From assembly GCF_029360585.1 (NCBI RefSeq), contig NZ_JAQZSJ010000004.1, positions 218,467 to 282,466 on the forward strand: DNA of 64,000 nucleotides. Direction: 5' to 3'. The stretch's first letter is position 1. Every line of letters begins with the position of its first letter. The notes under the pieces were generated by a model. The model had not been told where the DNA came from. It saw only the letters and a list, made by a program, of their open reading frames with translations, and made no database searches. Positions 8,100 to 17,460 of the stretch are shown here, one piece after another. The position numbers and the translations under genes are program-made. This DNA is from Cohnella caldifontis. GTDB taxonomy: Bacteria; Bacillota; Bacilli; Paenibacillales; Paenibacillaceae.

Positions 8100-9262
8100 G
8101 ATCGCCCATCCGCTTCCTTCCACTCGCCATGCCGGGCGCCGCGTTTGGCCTCGTAAAAGTCCCGGTACAGTCCCTCCCACCGGGACAAAATGGCGTCGAT
8201 GTCGTACTGGCCCATCACGTGCTCCCGTCCGCGCCTGCCCATGTCCCGGCGTTCCTCTTCCGTCCGGAGCATCAGCCGTTCCATGGCCAATGCCAATCGG
8301 TCGGGATCCGAAGGCGGGACCAGGTATCCCGATTCCCCGTCCCGGACGACTTCGCGGTTGCCTCCGACGTCCGTCGCCACGATCGGCAGCTCGCAGGCGG
8401 AAGCTTCGAGCAGCACCATCGGCATTCCTTCCCAGAGGGAAGACATCGCATAGGCGTCGGAAGCGCCCATCAGCCGGGGGATATCGCCGCGGACGCCGAG
8501 AAAGCGGACCGTTCCGGATACGCCCAGCCGATCCGCCAGCGCGAGCAGCTCCTCCCGATCGTCCCCTTGTCCCGCGATGAGCAGGCAGCGCCCGGACGGT
8601 CCGTCCGCCATGCGGCTCCAGGCCTGCAGCAGCGTCGGGAAGTCCTTGGCTCTCGCCAAACGGCCGACGGCCAGCCAGACGAACGTCTCTGCCCCCAGCC
8701 CGAGCTCCCGGCGCACGTCCGCACGGTCGGACTCCTGTTTGCGGAACCGTTTCAAGTTGACCCCGTTGGGCACGCAGACGATTTTCCCTTCGGGGCTCGC
8801 CTTGCGGCGGATGGAGCTCTCGACGACCTCCATGCTGACGCCCGTCGTCAGCTCGCACAGCGGATCGGTGATCCGGTACATCAACATCCGGAGCTTGCCG
8901 CCTTGGTAGGTGTTATGAGCCGTAGACACCAGAATCGGGATGGGCGCGAACAACCGGCATACTCTCGCCAGCAAGTTGGCATGGACCATGTGGCTGTGCA
9001 GGACGTCCGGCCGGAATTCGAGCACGAGCTTCCGGAGCCTCCCGATCGCCCGCGGATCCGGAACCCCTTTGGCCATATTCAAATGGCGGAACGAGAGACC
9101 CGCCTTCTCATAAGGCGCCAAGTCGAGCTCCGGCGCGGTCATGGAGACGACGAGCACCGTCCATCCCCTGCGGCGCAAACCGCCGGCCAGCTCCAGTACC
9201 TGCATCTCGGCGCCGGCATGGACCAAGCCGGTGATCAGAAACAGCACCCTACGGTTTTCCAT
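8096..9262 (-). CDS. GT4-family glycosyltransferase (EPS)
   Basis: A 388-residue GT-B enzyme. Gly-rich start with HAGAEMQVLELAGGL, then LHSHMVHANLLAR, AVGRLARAKDFPTL, and the EX7E region SSLWEGMPMVLLEASACELPIVATDVGG. It probably builds the EPS repeat. The ATG at 9262 is chosen because GAGGAGGGG lies just upstream; a start six codons earlier would cover that site. It ends in an ATGA overlap with the LCP gene and begins 21 bases after a CapK-like gene. Confidence 0.92.
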   Translation of the reverse strand: MENRRVLFLITGLVHAGAEMQVLELAGGLRRRGWTVLVVSMTAPELDLAPYEKAGLSFRHLNMAKGVPDPRAIGRLRKLVLEFRPDVLHSHMVHANLLARVCRLFAPIPILVSTAHNTYQGGKLRMLMYRITDPLCELTTGVSMEVVESSIRRKASPEGKIVCVPNGVNLKRFRKQESDRADVRRELGLGAETFVWLAVGRLARAKDFPTLLQAWSRMADGPSGRCLLIAGQGDDREELLALADRLGVSGTVRFLGVRGDIPRLMGASDAYAMSSLWEGMPMVLLEASACELPIVATDVGGNREVVRDGESGYLVPPSDPDRLALAMERLMLRTEEERRDMGRRGREHVMGQYDIDAILSRWEGLYRDFYEAKRGARHGEWKEADGRS

Positions 9263-9283
9263 GCGTTCCCCTCCTCTCAATCA

Positions 9284-10651
9284 TCAATTGCGGGGCACCT
9301 TGGAGATGGTGAACCGGTACTTCCCCGACGCCGTCGCTTCGATCCCGTCCACGAATTCGAACTCGACGCCGCAGCCGCTTCCCATGATCTTCCGGGTATC
9401 TTCGGCCAATTCGGCAAGGTCGCGGGCATACCGGGTCCGATGATCGTCGGTTTTGTCGACGGGGACGATGACGATGCGCACCTGGTCGTACGCTTCCTGC
9501 ACGACCTGGAATTTGTGGATGAACGGCTTGAGCATGAGCAGGCGGATGAACATCCGCCCGTCGATCCGATCCCCGTTCGCGTTGATGAAGACGTCGGTCG
9601 TCCGGCCGATCAGGTCCTTCAATACCGGAAGGCCCCTGCCGCAGGCGCAGGGCTCGCCCGACATCGTGCCCAGATCGCCGATCCGGTAACGGATGAGCGG
9701 CATCGCGTAGTTGGTCAGCAGCGTAATGGCGATTTCCCCGTATTCGCCCGGCGCGGCGGGCGTCCCGTCCTCCTTCACGATTTCCACGTAATGGGTGCCG
9801 GCCGACACGTGCAGCCCTTCGTGCCGTTCGCACTCGCACGCGATGTTGCCGACTTCCCGGGAGCCGTAACGGTTGAACACGGGCGCGCGGAACACGCGCT
9901 CGATCTTCTGCCGCATGTGGGGGTAAAGCACGCCGGCCGACGTCAGGATCGATTTGGGGGCGTGGACGGACAGTCCTTTTTCCTCGATAAAGCAGGCCAA
10001 ATCGTAGATGTTCTCCGCGAACGCGGTCACTTGAACCGGCTTATAGCGGTTCAGCCGGTCCACGAAGCGCTCCATCTGCTCCCGCGTCATGCGGAACGAA
10101 TTCAGCCAGATTTCGTTGCGGATCCACCGGCCCAATTGGGTGCGCAGCGTCTCGTTCCCGGCCAGCGTATCCCTGACGGATCCCCAGACGAAAGCGTGTT
10201 TCTCCCCCATGGGCAGCCCGGTCCATTCGTCGTCCAGGATTTTGATCGCATAGCTCCAATCCAGGTATTCTTTATCTTGGATCAGCTCGACCGGCATGCC
10301 CGTCGATCCCCCGGATGATTGGACGCTCCAGGTACGAAGCGGCAAATCGTTCGATTTGAGCGTTTCGAAATTCGCCCTCACGGCATCTTTGTCCAGCAAC
10401 GGAATCTCATGGAACCGTTCCAGCCGCACGTTGCCGCCGTCCTGAACGACGCCGGCCCTGCCGAGCACTTCGCGGTAATAGGGAACGTTGTCATACGCAT
10501 GGCTAAGCAGGGACGCCAGCCTGGCTTGCTGAAGCCGTTCCACCTCCGAACGATCCAGCCATTGCCACTGTTCGAGCTGCTTTTTATATTGCAGGGTGTG
10601 TCCCCTCACGCTAAGCTCCAGTTCCCAAGCCCTCTTCTTCAACAAACTCAT
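9284..10651 (-). CDS. CapK/PaaK-like adenylate-forming family protein (1)
   Basis: A 455-residue member of the phenylacetate-CoA ligase-like (CapK) branch of adenylate-forming enzymes, common in capsule clusters but without a proven reaction. SSGGSTGMPV is the phosphate-binding loop; YGSREVGNIACECERHEGLH, NYAMPLIRYRIGDLG and CACGRGLP (Cys motif) follow, and the C-terminal swivel has GKYRF. It is clearly similar to the second copy at 14693-16090, so the two are paralogs. The ATG at 10651 has GAGGTGGGG upstream. It may activate an acyl or amino acid group added to the polysaccharide; this is inference. Confidence 0.85.
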   Translation of the reverse strand: MSLLKKRAWELELSVRGHTLQYKKQLEQWQWLDRSEVERLQQARLASLLSHAYDNVPYYREVLGRAGVVQDGGNVRLERFHEIPLLDKDAVRANFETLKSNDLPLRTWSVQSSGGSTGMPVELIQDKEYLDWSYAIKILDDEWTGLPMGEKHAFVWGSVRDTLAGNETLRTQLGRWIRNEIWLNSFRMTREQMERFVDRLNRYKPVQVTAFAENIYDLACFIEEKGLSVHAPKSILTSAGVLYPHMRQKIERVFRAPVFNRYGSREVGNIACECERHEGLHVSAGTHYVEIVKEDGTPAAPGEYGEIAITLLTNYAMPLIRYRIGDLGTMSGEPCACGRGLPVLKDLIGRTTDVFINANGDRIDGRMFIRLLMLKPFIHKFQVVQEAYDQVRIVIVPVDKTDDHRTRYARDLAELAEDTRKIMGSGCGVEFEFVDGIEATASGKYRFTISKVPRN

Positions 10652-10714
10652 CCGAACCCCACCTCGCCGACCATTTCTACACGGTATTGCGAGCATGCCA
10701 CGATCCGGCGCCGG

Positions 10715-11296
10715 TTAGTACTTGATCATGTATCCGATCCATTTGGCATACTCGGTTAAAGCGTATTTCACGTAAATTTTCCGGCTCCACCAGCGCGCCG
10801 GATCGAAATTCGGGCTGGGCGCCGCGACGTACGTCAGCCGGATGCCGGATCCCCGGTACACCTTATCGAATATGTATTGGACCCGGCGCATGTGGTACGT
10901 GCTGGAGACGACCAATGCGGACGCGAACCCGTTGCGCTCCATGATCCGCCGGGAATTCACGGCGTTCGTGTACGTGCTGGTCGCGTCGTAATCGGGAATG
11001 ACGGAATCGGCGGGCACGCCGGCCCGCAGGATCGCGCGCATCCGGATTTCACCCGGACCGCGCCCGTCGGTCTTGGTGACGATCATCCGGCCCGCATAGC
11101 CCTCGTTCAGGAGTTCGACGCCTTTCTCCAACCTTCCGGCGCCGCCGCTGAGCAGAATGATGGCGTCCGATTTGCGCGGCGTCTCGTTCACGACGAGAAA
11201 CCTTCCGAAAAAATAGAAGAACAGCAGGGACAAGATCAGCATCGCGCCCATCCATACGGCAATCCTCCGGGCGATCGTTCTTTTGCGGCTCTTCAT
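10715..11296 (-). CDS. YdcF-family (DUF218) protein
   Basis: A 193-residue protein with one N-terminal membrane helix (about residues 11-31) and an extracytoplasmic DUF218/YdcF domain: AIILLSGGAGRLEKGVELLNEGYAGRMIVT, DATSTYTNA, and SSTYHMRR near the end. Relatives (SanA, YdcF, ElyC) act in envelope processes, some on undecaprenyl-linked precursors. It begins 11 bases after the beta-helix gene stop, inside the EPS operon, which points to an envelope or lipid-carrier role here. The exact activity is unknown. Confidence 0.88.
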   Translation of the reverse strand: MKSRKRTIARRIAVWMGAMLILSLLFFYFFGRFLVVNETPRKSDAIILLSGGAGRLEKGVELLNEGYAGRMIVTKTDGRGPGEIRMRAILRAGVPADSVIPDYDATSTYTNAVNSRRIMERNGFASALVVSSTYHMRRVQYIFDKVYRGSGIRLTYVAAPSPNFDPARWWSRKIYVKYALTEYAKWIGYMIKY

Positions 11297-11307
11297 GGGA
11301 GATCGGT

Positions 11308-12279
11308 TCAGTTGTCTTCAGGGGACAGGTTCAGGTTATTGCGCCCGAAATCCTGATAGGCGGGATCCCGCGAGGAGACGTTGGATTGGATCTGGTTTCG
11401 GTAGGAATCTTCGTCGAAGCGGACGGCTACCGTTCCCCGGTGGTAGTCCCAGATCATCGCCTGGAAAATGTTTTTCGTTCCTTTCACGTAGATGGCTTGC
11501 TTCATGTTGTCGTTCGTCTGGATTTGCACGTTCGTGAACTGGTTGCCGGAAATCTCGTAAGGCAAATCGCGGTGACCGTCGATGTAGATTCCGTATGTCG
11601 AATCCTTGATCTGGATCTGGGAGAAGTTGTTGCCGTTGATCCATATTTTGTCCGGCTCCCGCACGGCCTCGGTTTTCAGGTGAATCGACTTTTCGAATCC
11701 GGTGATGTTCAGATTCGTGACTTGCACCCAGCTGACGTGGTCGTCTTCCTTGGCCGCGTAGAAGAACAATCCGTTGCCGCGGCCCGGGGGCCCGATGATC
11801 TTCAGGTCGGAGATGGACGCCGACTTGAGCGTGCCGGAAAACCCTTCCGATCCGTCCAAATACACCGCCGACTTATCGAAGTTTTCGTTGCCGTAGGCGT
11901 AGATCACGCCTCCCGATACGGCGGAATTGCTTCGCAATTCGATCACGTTGACGTTGCGGACCGGAATCAGCGTCGCGCCGGAATTCAGCCGCAGCGTGAC
12001 GGACGGCTTCACCACGATCGTCTTTTCCACGTAGTACTTGCCGGCCGGAATCGTGACGTCTCCCCCGCCGGCTTGCACGGTCCGGTCGATGGCCTGCTGG
12101 ATGATCGATTCCGTCAGCCGCTTGCTCGGACTCTGACTCGGAGCGGCGGCGATCAGCGCGTTGCTCGCCGATACGGACGCCATGCCGTTGCCTCCGCCGC
12201 CCCCGTATGGGATTTGGCTGGCGGCGCCGATCGCGCACAGCAGGACGATCCCTATGGCCGCAGTCGTTTTTCGTTTCAT
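11308..12279 (-). CDS. Secreted right-handed beta-helix protein (EPS-associated)
   Basis: A 323-residue protein with a signal-type N-terminus (KRKTTAAIGIVLLCAIGAASQ) and a parallel beta-helix of the pectate-lyase/poly-hydrolase superfamily. The repeating turns with N/D-G and I/V ladders (GGVIYAYGNENF, SISDLKIIG, VQVTNLNITG, IWINGNNFSQIQI, YEISGNQFTNVQI) run from about residue 65 to the end. Such proteins in EPS operons are often polysaccharide lyases or epimerases; the catalytic residues cannot be assigned here. The ATG at 12279 has GGAGGG nine bases upstream. Confidence 0.82.
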   Translation of the reverse strand: MKRKTTAAIGIVLLCAIGAASQIPYGGGGGNGMASVSASNALIAAAPSQSPSKRLTESIIQQAIDRTVQAGGGDVTIPAGKYYVEKTIVVKPSVTLRLNSGATLIPVRNVNVIELRSNSAVSGGVIYAYGNENFDKSAVYLDGSEGFSGTLKSASISDLKIIGPPGRGNGLFFYAAKEDDHVSWVQVTNLNITGFEKSIHLKTEAVREPDKIWINGNNFSQIQIKDSTYGIYIDGHRDLPYEISGNQFTNVQIQTNDNMKQAIYVKGTKNIFQAMIWDYHRGTVAVRFDEDSYRNQIQSNVSSRDPAYQDFGRNNLNLSPEDN

Positions 12280-12337
12280 CCGGATTCCCTCCAATAAACG
12301 GGATCGGGAGGATCCCTGGCCTCCGATTGGTTTTCGT

Positions 12338-13426
12338 TCATCCGATCAGCACCTCTTCGTACTTGCCCGTAATGACGGAGCTGTCGTAATCCATCGCGCG
12401 GACGAAACCTTCCCTGCCGGGCGTTCCGCCGCACCCGAGCAGCATGCCCTCCGCCAAACGCTCCGGACAACCCGCGGGAACGAGCAGCCCGTATTCCGGC
12501 CGGGTCAAAATTTCCCGCGGCCCGCTGGGGCAATCCGCCGCCACGATGTTGGCGCCGCAAGCCAGCGCTTCCAGCAGCACGTTGGGAAATCCCTCGAAAC
12601 GGGAGGAGAGCACGAACAAATCGGCATGCTTCATGTAAGGATACGGATTTTTCCGGAATCCCGGAAAATGGACGCGTTCGCCGATGCCGAGCGAGACGGC
12701 CAGCCGCGACAGCTCCTCCCGCAAGCTTCCTTCTCCCAGCAAATGTAAATGGGACTCCGGTTCGCGCTCCAGGAACGCCCGGAAAGCGCGGATCAGAAGG
12801 TCGAAGCCTTTCTGAAACTCCAGCCTGCCGACCGCCGCGACATGTTTGCCGGGCCCTTCCGGGAACGGGTTCCTCTCCCCGGCGAGTTCCGCGATCGCCC
12901 TGGCGTCGATCGGGTTGTGGATCGTCACCACCTTCTCGGGACGGACGCCCGTATACGCGACGATCTCCTCTTTCATGCGCTCCGATTGGGCGATGATCCG
13001 ATCCGCCCGCGGATACAGCTTCCGGTAGAGCATCCGGTACAAGCGCTGCCGGGAAGGAGGGAGCAAGGCGACCGTCTTGGAGGGCAGGTTGACTTCCCGG
13101 ATGACGAGTTTCGCGCGGCGGCGGAAGAACGGCCTGGCCGCGAGCAGCGCGAAATTCATCCGCTCGAACGTCGACAGGATGACGTCCGGCCGCCTTCGGT
13201 TGATGGCGCCGAGCAGCTTCGGCATCACGTGGCGGACTCTCGCGACGCCCAAGTCCTCGGCTTCGGCGTCCGCGGGCAGTTGTCCGGCCAGGGGACCCGT
13301 AAGGCTGGCGGCGACGAGCACGGGGTCAATCCGCCCGCGGTCGAACGAATGCAAGAGATTGACCAGCACCCGTTGCGCTCCGCCCCCGTTCATGGTCGGG
13401 GTCAAGAGCATCAGCTTGGTTCGCAT
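12338..13426 (-). CDS. GT4-family glycosyltransferase (EPS)
   Basis: A 362-residue GT-B enzyme similar to GalNAc/Glc transferases of EPS loci. It opens MLLTPTMNGGGAQRVLVNLLHSF, then HNPIDARAIAELA, AVGRLEFQKGFDLLIRAF, and SSRFEGFPNVLLEALACGANIVAADCPSGPREIL (EX7E). AAGGAG precedes the ATG at 13426. The start lies 101 bases inside the 3' end of the upstream polymerase gene in another frame, an unusually long overlap. Donor sugar unknown. Confidence 0.92.
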   Translation of the reverse strand: MRTKLMLLTPTMNGGGAQRVLVNLLHSFDRGRIDPVLVAASLTGPLAGQLPADAEAEDLGVARVRHVMPKLLGAINRRRPDVILSTFERMNFALLAARPFFRRRAKLVIREVNLPSKTVALLPPSRQRLYRMLYRKLYPRADRIIAQSERMKEEIVAYTGVRPEKVVTIHNPIDARAIAELAGERNPFPEGPGKHVAAVGRLEFQKGFDLLIRAFRAFLEREPESHLHLLGEGSLREELSRLAVSLGIGERVHFPGFRKNPYPYMKHADLFVLSSRFEGFPNVLLEALACGANIVAADCPSGPREILTRPEYGLLVPAGCPERLAEGMLLGCGGTPGREGFVRAMDYDSSVITGKYEEVLIG

Positions 13427-14696
13427 GTCTTTCCGTCTCCTTCTTCCGTTGCTTCGCGGCGGCCGGTTCACGATCCGTACCCGGCAATCGGTACGCGTGA
13501 TAAGTGAGGCCGATCAACACGGACAGCGTGAACCATTGCAGCTTGCTGTAATACGAGACGAGCGCGAAATCCCAGAAAATCAGGATCAACACGACCGATA
13601 CGTTCAGCCAGCCGTAGTGTTTCTGCCTGTCGTTGCCGCCCAGCAGCAAGCGCAATCCGGCCCCTAGCAGCGTCACCATCATCGAATAGTAGAGGATCAG
13701 GCCGACCAATCCGTTATTGCTGAGCAGCTCGACGTAATTGTTGTGCGAGTAGGTTTGGTAGCCGGACAAGTACCGGAACTGATCCGTCCCCCAGCCGAAC
13801 CAAGGCTTCCGTTCCCATAAAGCCAGCCCCGTGCCGATCATGTCCGCCCGCTCGTTGAGGCTGCCTTCGACGACGTTCGAGCCCGTCAGCATATCCAAGG
13901 CGCGGCTGAATCGTTCGAAGAACACCGATTGCCGCATCATCGCGTACAATCCCGCCAACACGCCGGCGCCGGCGGCCAGGATGGCGAATTTCGCGAGAAA
14001 CTTCACTTTGACGAGCATCCTCAGGAAATAGAAAAAGCCGAACAGGAACAAGCCGATCATCGCTTTGCGGGAACCGGCCAAAAACAGGATTTCATAAGCG
14101 AACAGCAAGATGAGCAGCAAATACAGGCTTTTGGAGACGGCCCGGAAGGCAAGGCTGCGGGAGCCCCCCGTTTCCTTGTTGGCCAACTGCTCCGCGCACA
14201 AAATGATGCCGATGAATAACGCGATCGCGAACACGTTGGCATTGCCCGCGAAGGAACTGATCCGGTCCCAGCCGTTCTTGACCGTAAAACCTCCGAGCTC
14301 TTTCCACACCTGGTAGGTCGCGATCAGCAAAGAAGCGACGAATCCGTACGTCAAATAGCGGACATGGCCCGCGTGCAGGATCAGGTTCACCATGAACAGC
14401 GAACTGACGAACAGAAGCAGCAGCGTGACGATCATGCTCAGGCTTTCGTTCGTCTCGATCAGGCTCAGGAACGAATAAAGCATGAACGCGAAGAAACAGC
14501 CCAGCGGCAAAGGCACGGAAAAGGCGAAACGCGGCGCCCGGAACATGACCTCGTAGAGGAACGCGGCGATGAACAGAAAGCCGCATGCCTGCGTGACGAT
14601 CGTCAGTCCGCCGCGAAACGAGAACAACAGAATCGAGCAGACGTACAAGGCCGCGCACCATTCGGTCAGCGCCATCCGGTTGGCAGCGTGCGTCAT
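13326..14696 (-). CDS. O-antigen ligase/polymerase (Wzy-like) membrane protein
   Basis: A 456-residue polytopic membrane protein with about 10-12 hydrophobic helices and one larger outer loop containing FERFSRALDMLTGSN and ERKPWFGWGTDQF, then YSHNNYVELLSNNGLVGLILYY. This G-x-G and H-N-x-Y/E pattern is typical of the O-antigen ligase/Wzy_C family. It would polymerise flipped EPS repeat units. Its ATG overlaps the upstream CapK-like stop (ATGA). The last roughly 45 residues are polar and overlap the next gene by 101 bases, so the C-terminal tail may be dispensable or extended by an old frameshift. Confidence 0.88.
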   Translation of the reverse strand: MTHAANRMALTEWCAALYVCSILLFSFRGGLTIVTQACGFLFIAAFLYEVMFRAPRFAFSVPLPLGCFFAFMLYSFLSLIETNESLSMIVTLLLLFVSSLFMVNLILHAGHVRYLTYGFVASLLIATYQVWKELGGFTVKNGWDRISSFAGNANVFAIALFIGIILCAEQLANKETGGSRSLAFRAVSKSLYLLLILLFAYEILFLAGSRKAMIGLFLFGFFYFLRMLVKVKFLAKFAILAAGAGVLAGLYAMMRQSVFFERFSRALDMLTGSNVVEGSLNERADMIGTGLALWERKPWFGWGTDQFRYLSGYQTYSHNNYVELLSNNGLVGLILYYSMMVTLLGAGLRLLLGGNDRQKHYGWLNVSVVLILIFWDFALVSYYSKLQWFTLSVLIGLTYHAYRLPGTDREPAAAKQRKKETERHANQADALDPDHERGRSATGAGQSLAFVRPRAD

Positions 14697-16090
14697 GTCC
14701 CCGCGTTCTCCCCCGCGAAATGGGCTTCGGCCACCCGGGACAGCGTGTACCGGAATTTGCCGGAAGGGCTCGGCGGAATGTCGTCCCTCTCCTCGAAGAT
14801 CACCTGGCAATCCCCTCCCATGACGAGCCGGATTTTCCCCGCGATATCGGAGATCGCGCGCTCCCCGGGTTTCGCCCGGCCATCCGCGCGATCGCCCGGA
14901 ACCCAGACGACCCGGATGCGGGCGTAATCTTCCTGGATGACCTGGAACTGTTTCACCCAGTCCTGGAAGTAGAACAAATGGGTGAAATATTCCCCGTGCA
15001 CGCGCGTGCCGGACCGCGTAACGAACGTATCCGTAACCCGGCCGGCCAACTGCCCGATCAGGGGGTAGGACCGGCCGCAGGGGCATTTGCCCTCCGCCCA
15101 AGCCCCCAGGTCTCCGATGCGGTAACGGATGATCGGCATCGCGTAGTTCGTCAGGAGCGTGACGACGATTTCCCCGGTTTCGCCGGGCGCGGCCGGGCGG
15201 CCGCCCGGACCGAGAATCTCGACGTAATGCGTCGGCACCGAAACGTGCAAGCCTTCGTGATGGTCGCATTCGCAAGCGATATCCCCGACTTCGCGGGAGC
15301 CGTAACGGTCGAAGACGGGACAGCCGAACGTCCGCTCGATCCGCTCCCGCATGGGACGGAACAGCGTGCCGGCCGAAGTCATGATCGCCCGCGGACGGTG
15401 CGCCGGCGTCCCGGTCCGCTCGGCATGCTGAGCCAGCTGGTCGATGCTGTCGGCGTACGCCAAAATCTGCACCGGTTTGAAATCGTCGATCGTCCGCAAA
15501 TACCGGTCCATCTGCGTCTCCGTCATCCGGAACGCGTTCAGGTGGATTTCGTTTTTGACCCATCTCCCGACATAGGTCTTCAAGCTTTCCCTGCCGACGA
15601 GCAAGTCCCTTTCGGATCCCCACAGGCGGATTTGGCGGTCCCCCATCCGGCGGCCCGACCAGCTGTCGTCCAGCAGCTTCACGGCGGCGGTCCAATCGGC
15701 GTACTCTTTGTCCTGGATGAACCGAACGGGGTCCCCCGTCGAACCGCCCGAAGTATTGAAATACCACCGGCGTTCTTCCAAGTCGGCGGATTTCATTTCG
15801 TCCAAGCGGTCGCGGATATCGGCTTTGTCCAGCAGGGCCAAACGGCCGAAGCGGTCCAAATTCACGGAGAATCCGTCGCATACGCCCGCCTCCTCAAGCC
15901 GCTGCCGGTAGAACGGCACGTAGTGGTACGCATGAATCAGCAAGTCGGACAGCCTTTGGCGCTGCATGGCGGCCATCCGGCGTTCGTCCAGCCATTGCCA
16001 GCGGCTGAGCAACGCCAAATTCCGCATCGTGTTGCCCTGGTTGTTCAACTGCGTCCGATAAAGTTTTTGTTTGAGCACGTTCATTGGCAC
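14693..16090 (-). CDS. CapK/PaaK-like adenylate-forming family protein (2)
   Basis: A 465-residue paralog of the protein at 9284-10651. It has TSGGSTGDPVRFIQDKEY, YGSREVGDIACECDHHEGLHV, NYAMPIIRYRIGDLG, CPCGRSYP and a C-terminal GKFRYTL. The reaction is unproven in capsule relatives; activation of an acyl or amino acid substituent is plausible. The start is GTG at 16090 (GGAGGG seven bases upstream); the ATG two codons later is an alternative. It is coupled by ATGA to the polymerase gene. Confidence 0.85.
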   Translation of the reverse strand: MPMNVLKQKLYRTQLNNQGNTMRNLALLSRWQWLDERRMAAMQRQRLSDLLIHAYHYVPFYRQRLEEAGVCDGFSVNLDRFGRLALLDKADIRDRLDEMKSADLEERRWYFNTSGGSTGDPVRFIQDKEYADWTAAVKLLDDSWSGRRMGDRQIRLWGSERDLLVGRESLKTYVGRWVKNEIHLNAFRMTETQMDRYLRTIDDFKPVQILAYADSIDQLAQHAERTGTPAHRPRAIMTSAGTLFRPMRERIERTFGCPVFDRYGSREVGDIACECDHHEGLHVSVPTHYVEILGPGGRPAAPGETGEIVVTLLTNYAMPIIRYRIGDLGAWAEGKCPCGRSYPLIGQLAGRVTDTFVTRSGTRVHGEYFTHLFYFQDWVKQFQVIQEDYARIRVVWVPGDRADGRAKPGERAISDIAGKIRLVMGGDCQVIFEERDDIPPSPSGKFRYTLSRVAEAHFAGENAGT

Positions 16091-16130
16091 CTAAGTCCCT
16101 CCAAACGTTGCGGTTCTTCGGATCGATCCG

Positions 16131-17435
16131 CTAGACGGCCATCCTCGCCTTTTTCCTCACCGAGCTTTGCACGCCCAGGATCAAGAAGAGATTGAAAACG
16201 GCCCCGACGATACTGTAAACCGCGACGCATCCAAGCGGATTCAAGTAAAGGCCGCCGACATACAAAGCGCCGAATCGGAAAGCGAGCAGCGCGCATTCGT
16301 ACGCGAGCAGCATGCGCTGCATGCCGAACACCGTCGACAGCACGTTCGCGGGCGGGTTCACGAACGCGAAGAACAGCCAGACGGCCATCCACCGCGCGTA
16401 TTGCCCGGCTTCGTGCCATTCGGGGCCGAGCACGGCCTGGAACAGCGGAGGTCCGAACGCCGTGAGGACGATCAGCGGAACCGCCGCCAGCATCGCCAGC
16501 GTCAGCGTGAGCTTGCGGAACATGCGGACCGCGCGGTCCCCGTCATGCTTCGCTTCGCTGGCCTGCTGAAGGAACACTTGCCGCACCGACTGCGACACGA
16601 GCGTGACCGGTAGTTGCAGCAGCCGGATGGAAATGGCATAGAAAGCCACGACCCGCGTGTCATAGAAGATCGCCAGCATGAACACGGGCAAATTTTGCGA
16701 CAAGGCGTTCAGCAGCGCCTGCGGGGTGCTGTACAGCGGAAACTCCGCGTATTGCCGCGCAAGCGACCGCAAATGGCGCCACGACATCGCCCGCTTCAAC
16801 CGGCTTCCGCATTCCCGCCAGCCTTGCAAGCCCAGTACGGCGGAGGCGGCGGATTGGCCGGCAAAATGTCCACCGATCAATCCAACGGTTCCGATGCCGA
16901 AAAATCCCGCGGCGAGCTGCATGGCGGACACGGCGACGGAGCGGACGGCTTGCGACAGCGACAGCCGCTTGAACCGGGCGTTGCGGGTGCTCCAATAATT
17001 GAGGTTCTGATAAAGGCCCATCGCCAGCAGGGAGCAAGGAATCCAAGCGAGCCACGGCGTCAGCTCGGGCACGCCCATCCGCTCCGAGACGGCCGGCCCG
17101 GCGGCGAACACGACCGCGCAACAGATCGCGCTCATCAGCAGAACGGACAGGCTGGACAACAGGAACAGCCCGTCCCCGTCCCGTTCGTCCCGCGGCAGCA
17201 CGATGGCCAGTTCATAACGGAAAGCCGCCGCGACGGACCAGACGCTGATGATCGAGACGTACATCGAATACACGCCCAGCGCGTCGGCCTCGTATAACCG
17301 GGTCAATACGGGGGCCGTCAGCACGGTGATCAGTTGGGCGACGATCGTGCCCGACATCATCAACGATACGTTTTTCAGAAAATCGCCTTTCAGGAAACCA
17401 AGCTTCCCGCTCTTCAAGCCCATCAATTGGTTCAT
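16131..17435 (-). CDS. Oligosaccharide flippase (Wzx-like, MOP superfamily)
   Basis: A 434-residue membrane protein with about 12 helices. The N-terminus FLKNVSLMMSGTIVAQLITVLTAPVLTRLY and the segments FRYELAIVLPRD and FPLYSTPQALLNALSQNLPVFML are typical of polysaccharide biosynthesis (PST) flippases. It would move the lipid-linked repeat across the membrane. It begins 25 bases after the kinase gene. No strong ribosome site is seen, so translation may be coupled to the upstream gene. Confidence 0.92.
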   Translation of the reverse strand: MNQLMGLKSGKLGFLKGDFLKNVSLMMSGTIVAQLITVLTAPVLTRLYEADALGVYSMYVSIISVWSVAAAFRYELAIVLPRDERDGDGLFLLSSLSVLLMSAICCAVVFAAGPAVSERMGVPELTPWLAWIPCSLLAMGLYQNLNYWSTRNARFKRLSLSQAVRSVAVSAMQLAAGFFGIGTVGLIGGHFAGQSAASAVLGLQGWRECGSRLKRAMSWRHLRSLARQYAEFPLYSTPQALLNALSQNLPVFMLAIFYDTRVVAFYAISIRLLQLPVTLVSQSVRQVFLQQASEAKHDGDRAVRMFRKLTLTLAMLAAVPLIVLTAFGPPLFQAVLGPEWHEAGQYARWMAVWLFFAFVNPPANVLSTVFGMQRMLLAYECALLAFRFGALYVGGLYLNPLGCVAVYSIVGAVFNLFLILGVQSSVRKKARMAV

Positions 17436-17460
17436 CGCGTTCGACCGGACCCGGGTTCGC

